Positions 57,019 to 64,000 of a DNA stretch of 64,000 nt are shown one piece after another. This DNA is from Tubulanus polymorphus (Eukaryota; Nemertea; Palaeonemertea; Tubulaniformes; Tubulanidae): NCBI RefSeq assembly GCF_964204645.1, contig NC_134027.1, positions 19,890,485 through 19,954,484 on the forward strand, read 5' to 3'. The notes under the pieces were generated by a model. The model saw only the letters and a program-made list of their open reading frames with translations. It was not told the DNA's origin and searched no databases. Positions within the stretch are counted from its first letter, which is position 1. Each line of letters begins with the position of its first letter. The translations under genes and the position numbers were made by a program.

Positions 57019-57441
57019 CTAATTAGTAAATCTATACGCTACAAATATAACAATTACAGTTCCACCTAAAATCCATATTATTTCATATTTCTGTTGTTCT
57101 TTACTTGGGGTATAATAATCTGATAAATAAGGTTTGTATAGATGTAATTTTTCTTTATTGGTTACCGCGTTATATAAACTCATTGCATCATCAACTGATT
57201 GAAAATCTCTATGTGAAATCTTCTGATCATATAATTCTTTGTTAATATAATCCATGTAATTTTGCCTCTTTTCTCTATATTCTTCTGCAGCTTTATTGTA
57301 TTTCTCTAATGCTAAGTTATGTCTTTTTTGTTCTGATAATGATCCATTTTTATCAATATGTTTAAATAAATATCCACCGCCAGTAATTGCTAAAGCGTTA
57401 ACAATTGCCGATCCTATAATAGTTATAATTGCAGAAGCCAT
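57019..57441 (-). CDS. Conserved 140-aa Polinton membrane protein
   Basis: Open from ATG (after TTGTTTTGCTAAATAA) to stop. N-terminal membrane segment with small residues (AIITIIGSAIVNALAITGGG), a charged helix with KYNKAAEEYREKRQNYMDYI, the segment YLSDYYTPSKEQQKYE, and a C-terminal membrane segment (IIWILGGTVIVIFVAYRF). I recognise this layout as a conserved small protein of Polintons and adintoviruses, probably virion-associated. Intact here. Confidence 0.75.
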   Translation of the reverse strand: MASAIITIIGSAIVNALAITGGGYLFKHIDKNGSLSEQKRHNLALEKYNKAAEEYREKRQNYMDYINKELYDQKISHRDFQSVDDAMSLYNAVTNKEKLHLYKPYLSDYYTPSKEQQKYEIIWILGGTVIVIFVAYRFTN

Positions 57442-57465
57442 TTATTTAGCAAAACAATTATGCAA

Positions 57466-57684
57466 TTATATGGGAGGAATATATTTTTGTTCCAAATAAT
57501 CAATAGTTAAATTAGGTAAAGTAACTGCTAATGTTAATTTTAAAATATCATTTATATCAAATCTATCAACATTAACACTTCCCATTTTAAATACTTTTTT
57601 TAATACCATTGAATAACCAACAGTTCCAACTGATAATAATGCTCCATTATATAATCCAGTAATTATCCACTTATTATCACTCAT
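57466..57684 (-). CDS. Conserved 72-aa Polinton membrane protein
   Basis: ATG after TTTTTTTGATAAATAA, 25 bp upstream of the 140-aa gene (in transcription order it precedes it). Two hydrophobic stretches (LYNGALLSVGTVGYSMVL and LTLAVTLPNLTIDYL) around the segment KMGSVNVDRFDINDILK. Intact. Likely a membrane or virion accessory protein of the element. Confidence 0.7.
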   Translation of the reverse strand: MSDNKWIITGLYNGALLSVGTVGYSMVLKKVFKMGSVNVDRFDINDILKLTLAVTLPNLTIDYLEQKYIPPI

Positions 57685-58041
57685 TTATTTATCAAAAAAA
57701 TTACTATCTTCAAAATATTTAGTTATCTTATTTATGATTAATTCAACATTTATTTCATTACTAGTTTCATTTGTATATATTTCAATTATTATTTTTTTAA
57801 TATCATATATGATAAAATCTTCATCTTATTCATAAAATCTTAAAGATTCTCTAATTAAATTAGTAATCTTTTCTACATTTAAAGTTTCTTTATCTATTGT
57901 TGTTTCATACTCAAATGTTGTTTCATTAGAAAATGCAATATTTTTAATATGTATAATTACATCATTAATGTTAAATTTCATTTCTTTCTCACGTTTAAAA
58001 TCAAACCCAAAACATATACTCGGTCCAACAGTTATATTCAT
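57685..58041 (-). pseudogene. 118-aa protein with one internal stop
   Basis: Starts MNITVGPSICFGFDFKREK at 58041 after TTTTTTCATTATATAA. A TAA at 57826-57828 interrupts, but the same frame continues open to 57685, where the stop touches the next ATG (TAAATG). Acidic, with regular beta/alpha alternation in both halves. Family not recognised. A single nonsense change would explain the break. Confidence 0.6.
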
Positions 58042-58057
58042 TTATATAATGAAAAAA

Positions 58058-58813
58058 TTACTCTCTACATCTTATAACTAATTCATATATCACAGGGAAA
58101 TTATTTAAATCAATTAAATATCCATTATGATTTCTAATTTCTAATCTAAAATTATTAAAATGTGGAATGCAAGGTTTGAAATCACATTCAGTTAAATTAT
58201 AATCTATTTGAGTTCCAAATTGTTTGACATTTTTTAATGGTAAAATATTTAATAAACCAGAATTACAAATTGTATCTTTAGTTGCTTCGAATGTTTTTGT
58301 AGGATCAATTAAATTACAATAAATATAGAAGTGCGTAAAAGGTATTATATTTGGCGTAGTATCAACATTTGAATAAACTTTATTTGGATTAACTCCTAAC
58401 ATTTTAGCTAATGGTTTTCTTACTATGAATTTATATTGTTCATTTGTTAACTTTATTTTAATTTTATTAGAACTATCAATTTTATTAAATTTAATGTTAA
58501 ACCCAACAGATTCACCCACTTTTAACTGAGCTCATCTATTAATTTCTTGAGATAATGTTTCTAAATTATATAATCCTGGTCTTAGGAATAGATGATACCA
58601 TTTATTCATATTTCTATCATGAATCATAAACAATCTATGATCCAAACTTTTGCCCGATACATTATGAAAAGAATTACATAAACTTATATTAACTAATTTT
58701 AAATCTACACAATTCTTAGATTCTCTATCCAATTGTACTACTAAATTATTTGATTTATAATTTGTAAGTCTTCTTGAATCAAGAAATATTCTGTATTCTT
58801 TGAATTCACCCAC
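58058..58813 (-). pseudogene. Minor capsid (penton-like) protein with one stop
   Basis: The first codon is GTG (58813) where the start motif TTTTTTTGTGTTATAA predicts ATG, so the start may be mutated. Frame: FKEYRIFLDSRRLTNYKSNN, LVVQLDRESKNCVDLKLVNI, GLYNLETLSQEINR, a TGA at 58532-58534, then an open remainder to 58058 with LGVNPNKVYS, LLNILPLKNVKQFG and FRLEIRNHNG. About 251 residues. The pattern of short beta-rich blocks fits the single jelly-roll penton-like protein found beside the major capsid gene set in Polintons. Divergent from the zinc-finger gene at 58882. Confidence 0.7.
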
Positions 58814-58881
58814 TATTTATAACACAAAAAAATTACCGCTCATCACTAAAAATTAATTTTAATAAAATTTTTACTAAATAA

Positions 58882-60204
58882 ATGGATGAGAAGATAGGAT
58901 GTGAAATTTGTGGTGAACTTATCAGAAAAAGTAATATGGCTCGACATATGAAAAAACATGACGAAAATTATAAACCCCCTAAAATAAACTGCCCAAAATG
59001 TAATAAATTATTCTCAAGAAATTATGTTAAAAAACATTCAGAGAAGTGTAAAATTAATAACGCAACGGTTAATGTTGATAGTAACGAAAGTAATAGTAAT
59101 TCTGTTGAAGTTGAACCTGAAATTATTTGGAAAAGACCTTTCTTATTCTATGATAAGGATAATATAAAAGATCATTTCTTGTCTAATAAAATATAACCCC
59201 TGAAAATATAGAAGATTGGGAGAATCATCAATTTCACAAAGTACATATAGAAAAAATTTCTAATGAATTTGAAACTGAATTCAATGAAAGAAAAAATAAT
59301 ATATTAGAAAAAATTAAATACGAGAAAACGTTACCAGATAATAAAGAAACAGTTGAAAAGTTAGAAAAACAATATAATGAATTAGTAAGAAAAACATATT
59401 ATTGTAAATATTGTAAATTGATTATTACAACAAATAATTCAAATCTACATAATAGAACAATAAAACATAAAGAAAACGTAAGAAAATACCAAGAGCTTAA
59501 TGAAGATCTATTACCAAGCTATGATAGAAAAAAATGCCCACAATGTATTTATGAATACTTAAGACAAGAAGGTCCGGTGATATTTTGTAATGAATGTGGA
59601 TGGCAAAAGAATTTATGGGGTGATGAAAAAACTAGAAATATTCTTATAGAACCAAAATTAAAATATCTAGATGAAATATTTAATATATTTTCTATGGAAG
59701 ATCATACACCAGAATATAAGCAATGGCTTGAAAAAAATGAAAATAATAGAAAATAAAAATGGTGAAATAACTAAAAAAGATATAATAAAAACAATTATTC
59801 CATCAACATTTAACACACAAGAAAAGAAAATGTATTTATATTTATTATTTAACGATTATTATAAAAAACCTAAATTAACAGAAAAAGATATGGAAAATAT
59901 AAAAGAAACATTCAAACAAATATTAAGATATCATGTGGATAATAGAATAACAGATTCAATTAATTATGAATTCTTTTTAAATAAGATTGTAAATTATTTA
60001 AACATCGATATTATAATTCCATTTGATGAATTAACAAATAAAAAGAAACAAAGAGAGCGAGATGAAATGTGGTACAAGATAGAACTTAATTTAAATGAGA
60101 AAAATGAAATGGAAGAACCTAAACAAATTATGCAAGAACAATTAAATGAACAAGAAGAAACCAATAGTGATTTCGAGTTTGATGACATTGATTTTATGTT
60201 TTAA
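58882..60204 (+). pseudogene. Multi-zinc-finger protein, two frameshifts
   Basis: ATG after AATTTTTACTAAATAA. First frame (58882-59196): two fingers, CEICGELIRKSNMARHMKKH and CPKCNKLFSRNYVKKHSEKC. A frame change near 59192 leads to a coiled helix (59200-59400), a third finger (YCKYCKLI...HNRTIKH) and a CPQC...CNEC zinc ribbon (59540-59600). A second change near 59730 leads to the C-terminal block ending EFDDIDFMF at 60204. About 440 residues when whole. The plus-strand gene is divergent from the penton gene and overlaps the last bases of the polymerase gene. Zinc fingers suggest DNA binding; the precise role is unknown. Confidence 0.65.
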
Positions 60205-63200
60205 TAACCATAAGGTAATGTTTTTATTCCATCATCTAAAATATGCCTTTTATCATCAAATGGATTCAAACTAGTTTTTTCAACTTCATTAATGTACATC
60301 TCGTGATCTTCTGATCTTCAACAATTCATTTTATGTTTCATAACAAATGAGTTATATAAACACTTTATTTAATCTTGAAATTCTATATGTTTATCAACCA
60401 CATGTTTTGTTATTCCTTTTAACTTTTTAGCTTCATGATCTTTTGTTCTATAACTGTACATTTTACTTCTTATCCCAACAAATTCAATCATTTCATCACC
60501 CCCTAATTCATCTTTAAACTTACCAGGAATCTTTTTATTATCATTACTAAATAGTTCATGATCTTTGGGATAATTGCTAAAATCAAAATGATGTTTTAAT
60601 GTTTTTAAGTATTTTGTTATGTCATTTGTCTTGATTTTTAGTATGTAGGCGTCCGTATTTTTGGCTATTAATGGAAATCCACGGTTAAATGTTCCATCTT
60701 CAGTTGATAAATCATAAACATAATCTGATGGTTTATATATTTCGAATAAATCTCTTACTTCTTCAGTTAAATCTTTTTCTGTATGCCTTAAATTAAAACA
60801 ATTTGGTTTGGATTTAATTAATTCTATATTCATATTAAATCCTAATGAACTGCATAATATATTCAATCCTGATATAGCAACTTTTCCTTTTTGAGCTAAA
60901 GATATTGTTTTGTGGTTTTTGAAACTTTTTGAACCATCTGCAGCATAGAACCCAATGAAGAACCATTTTCTTAAATTATCTTTTGCATTTAATATATAAT
61001 CTGGAACTATCTTTTCTTTAGTTGAAGTATTACTTTTCACTATTGCATGAATATAGAATTCATCATTATATTTTGTAGCAAAATCTTTAGGATTATTTAC
61101 AAATATTCTATAAACCGCGGATGATTTCATATGATCGACGATTCTAAATGTTTTATGTGAATAAACTTCTTCGCAGAATTTCTTTATTCTTTCTAATAAT
61201 TTCAAATCTTGATTGCATAAATACCAACGATATTGAGTGCGATTAACATATTTATACACACCTGCTGAACCATCACCCATGAAAAATCCTTTAATAAAAT
61301 ATTCTTTTTCTTCTAATGTTTCAGGTTCTATATTATATATATTATCAATAATTTCGTCGAATGACATATGATTCATTCTTTGAAAAAATCTTTTATGGAA
61401 AAATTCGCCTCCAATTTTTATATCAGTTGGTTTTATTTCATCACCATTTCGTTTAATTAAACTATGATCTTCTGTAACATCTACAAACCCTAATTTAGTT
61501 CTAACTCTATAGATTTTCTTATTTGTTTTATGTCTAATAATATTCTTTAATTTTTTCCATCCATTTCTTGTCCAAACATCCATTAATTCATTTATTTGTA
61601 TTAATTCTTTTTCACCATACGAAATATAACATTCATTTTGTTTTGGAATTATTTCTGAAATTCTTGTAATTAATATTTGGTTATTGTATTTTAATAATAT
61701 TGGGGTGTCTGCTGTAACAGAATCAAAATATATAATATTTCAATATGCTTTTCCCCAAAAATTGGTTGTAAAACATTATAATAAAAATCATACATTAATA
61801 ATTTTGATACTTCTAAAACAGTTGAACCAATGAATATAGGTTTATTAAATTTCATTGACGTTCTTTTTAATTTTACTGCGGTTAAATAATCTTCAAATCT
61901 TTTATTTCCTAAATGTCTAGGGCTTGATTGTAAATGCCTTAATCGTTCAGAATTATTTACTAATTCAATATCATTTCTATTTCTAATATTTTCACATGTT
62001 TTTCCATAAAAACTATTGTTCATTAATTTAAAAAAATCTTTTTCGAAATCTTTTTTAGATATTGTTCTCTGTTGAGTATTGAAATCTATATATTTTTCTA
62101 ACCACTTCGATTGATTAAATTCAATATATCTATGTACTTTCTTTAATTTCATTCCTTGTTTTAGATAAAATTTTAACATTCTTTAATGAACAATATAATT
62201 GTATTTATTATTTTGAGTAAGTATTAATTTTTCTGTAAAAACATGATCTTTCGGTTTTATTTTCTTCTGGTATTCACTTAAATAACTATCATCTACGGCT
62301 AAATGTTCTGGGCAATAAGGTAAGTTTCTTGTTTTAAACTTTATGTTATCAGGATATTCTAAATCAACTACAAAGAAATAACCAATTGGTGCTTCATCTT
62401 TTAAACTCGCAATTGCTCTTTCCCAATCAGTTTTATCATCATTTTCAACTTCTGTTAATATAAAATTTTTGTATGGTTGAGGTTGCATCATTGTCCAACC
62501 ATATAAATTATTAGCGTCAATATATAATAATTTATATTCATCATTTGCTTTTAAATGTCTATCTCCCAAAACACCACTAATTCCACCTCTAATTGATTTT
62601 TCAAATAATAAAACCATGTCTGGTTCTTTTAATAAATCTAACTCTACGTTAGTATATTTTAAACCACATTGCCAGGTTAAACCAGTACTAGAGTAGCAAT
62701 AACAAGGATCAACTTCAAATTAACTTCTCAAAATTTTTCAAATATATCAGCCAATATCATAACATCTGATTTTAAATATAAATCAACTAATTCACCATGA
62801 TTTTCATCTTAAAATGGTTCCAAATATTTAATGTTCTATTAAACACTTCATCTTTCACATACTCCTCTTTTAATTGATCATAAAATTGATCTTTCAATAA
62901 TTCTGTTACATTAAAATCATTGTGTGTTATATAAAATGAATACGGAATTGCACCTTTATATCTCAATAATTTAAAATCTTGTTCATTTGGATAATAATAT
63001 CGAGTTATAACAAAATCATTATCAACTAAACTTTTTGCTAAATTATCTAATGAACTATTTAAAAATCTATAAGAATCAAAAAATCTAATGCAACCACATT
63101 GAACTGAAATATAATTTTCAGATGTCTTAGCTAATAGTTTAAAATCATATTTTCTTACATTTACACCATTCATAGCATTATATTCATCTATTTCTTGATT

Positions 63201-64000
63201 AATTGCGCCCAATTTTCCCGATAATTGTTTTATAAATAGATGGGTATCATAGCCTGATAAATTATGAAATAATATTGGTACGAAATTAACTTTCTTAGCT
63301 TGTAAATTACAATCTTCATGAGCAGCTCCACGATATTTTGAATTTAAATGATCATGATCTCTAACTTTTTTATCAAATGAATAAAAACGTTTTTCACAAT
63401 AACAACAATGAGTTGCATAATTAAAATCAATTTCATCTTCTTTTGTCATAACTATTCTTTTATTTTTGTTTAATAATTCTGCAAAATCACTTTCTAATTC
63501 AATTATTTCATTACAAAAATCATTAACTACATTTTCACCTCTAAAAGAAATATATTGACTTTCATATAATTCGGGATAATTTGATTTTATGTAAATTCCA
63601 TAAGCAGCAGCTCTTTGATGAACTTTTTTCATTGTGTTTATGATTGGTGGGTCTTGATTTATGTCTTCATTTAATTCATTTCCTTTATCCATTGATTTTA
63701 ATAATTGCTTTTTGTTATATATTTCTTTACTATCTTGATCAGTTAATTCTTTATTCAACGATTCAAAATCCCCATAAATTATAAATGGAACAATATTTTT
63801 AAATTTATGATTAGTAAATTTCAATTTATAATCTTTTTCTGTTGGCATTATTAATTTGCAAAAATCTTTATTATCACATAATTCTTTATGTTTTAATAAT
63901 GTATTCTCAGTCATAAATTTAGATAAACATTTTCTACATAGATAAATTTTATTATGGTGATCACTTTCTGTTCTAAACAATAAATTGTTTTAACCACACT
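60201..64000 (-). pseudogene. polB: Protein-primed DNA polymerase B (5' end outside window)
   Basis: Exonuclease blocks: IIYGDFES (about 63770) and FHNLSGYDTHLF (about 63240). A Cys/His cluster CCYCEKRF...RDHDHLNSKYRG lies at about 63330-63410, and an N-terminal finger-like YLCRKCLSKF near 63925. Polymerase blocks: LYIDANNLYGW (motif A, about 62500), KLMNNSFYGKT (motif B, about 62010), and motif C split by an intein at 61721/60657. The C-terminus has EFVGIRSKMYSYR, FDDKR and ends LPYGY at 60201. Breaks: frame changes near 63985, 62805, 62715 and 61735; stops at 62728-62730 (TGA), 62183-62185 (TAA), 60369-60371 (TAA) and 60318-60320 (TGA). Pseudogene unless these are errors. The family replicates Polinton DNA from a protein primer. 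Confidence 0.92.
60657..61721 (-). CDS. Intein with LAGLIDADG homing endonuclease in polymerase motif C
   Basis: 355 codons, all open. The N-terminal residue is Ser (SVTADTPI), right after the first Asp of motif C. Block B has VTEDHS. Two endonuclease motifs are present, FIKGFFMGDGSAG and FFIGFYAADGSKS. Block F is VYDLSTEDGTF. The C-terminus is LIAKN followed by Thr of the extein; the usual penultimate His is Lys here. Splicing would rejoin the polymerase active site. The site corresponds to the well-known pol-c insertion point of family B polymerases of archaea and large viruses. No break was found in the intein itself although the host gene is badly damaged. Confidence 0.9.

Larger units (their letters stand above)
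39506..64000 (-). mobile_element. Polinton/Maverick element A (right end outside window)
   Basis: Starts AGTAATAGGAAAAGTAGG at 39506, inside a Ty3 integrase. The adjacent AAGGTG (39500-39505) should be the 6-bp target duplication. Excluding the nested element B, at least 14.7 kb lies in the window. Gene content is diagnostic: packaging ATPase, retroviral-type integrase, double-jelly-roll capsid protein, penton-like protein and protein-primed DNA polymerase B. Almost all genes run on the minus strand. The exceptions are a small gene at the left end and the zinc-finger gene at 58882-60204. I found no adenovirus-type cysteine protease. Many frames are broken, so the element is likely inactive. 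Confidence 0.95.

Noticed and set aside
42443-62185. Stop-codon reassignment or read-through in Polinton genes
   Set aside because: All three stop codons occur inside genes and also at clear gene ends (often as TAAATG), and one-base shifts accompany them, so decay or sequencing error is simpler.

Overview
This window looks like nuclear DNA of a marine invertebrate animal. A multi-exon gene with canonical GT-AG introns (bcap31, minus strand) lies in moderately AT-rich DNA packed with interspersed repeats. No bacterial-style operons, rRNA or convincing tRNA genes are seen. The species cannot be fixed from sequence alone. Tandem-core repeats of the kind called pearl or Helentron elements in molluscs, together with Ty3, Penelope-like, MULE-like and Polinton elements, suit a mollusc-like or other lophotrochozoan or basal deuterostome genome.

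Layout. 1-13.4 kb: mostly non-coding host DNA with MITE-like elements (one nested in another at 4.1-5.0 kb), a telomere-like patch, a decayed LINE ORF1 and one unidentified candidate exon. 13.4-22.1 kb: bcap31, six coding exons adding up to 762 nt in one open frame, with three copies of a composite repeat built on a 154-bp unit in its introns. 22.4-27.4 kb: several inverted-repeat elements, one with a 15-bp target duplication and a hammerhead-like core. 27.8-34.6 kb: a 6.9-kb transposon with 43-bp inverted ends and a perfect 9-bp target duplication (Mutator-like). It carries an intron-containing gene that joins an SGNH-esterase-like region, a SWIM zinc finger, C2H2-like fingers and a PHD finger. 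36.3-39.5 kb: the 3' part of a Ty3/Gypsy retrotransposon (integrase end, extra ORFs, polypurine tract, probable LTR).

39,506 to the right edge: a Polinton/Maverick (element A) inserted into that Ty3 integrase. It carries a packaging ATPase, a retroviral-type integrase with chromodomain, a double-jelly-roll major capsid protein, a penton-like minor capsid protein, several membrane proteins, a zinc-finger protein and a protein-primed DNA polymerase B. The polymerase contains a 355-residue intein at its catalytic motif C. Most of these genes have stops or frameshifts, so A is probably dead, unless some breaks are sequencing errors. The ATPase, two small membrane proteins and the intein are open.

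Nested in A at 46,113-55,898 is a second element (B): 9,786 bp, 6-bp duplication GTTTTG, ends like those of A. It is almost entirely a giant inverted repeat, two arms of about 4.4 kb around a centre of about 0.9 kb. Each arm carries a 38-aa zinc-finger gene, an array of about 60 alternating 47-bp repeats, a 218-aa zinc-finger gene and a 24-bp repeat array. The centre encodes two small membrane proteins. B has no polymerase, integrase, ATPase or capsid gene and splits a conserved gene of A. The simplest reading is a non-autonomous Polinton derivative mobilised by A-like elements and carrying its own accessory genes. The order of events is therefore Ty3, then A, then B. B is the strongest candidate here for something undescribed.
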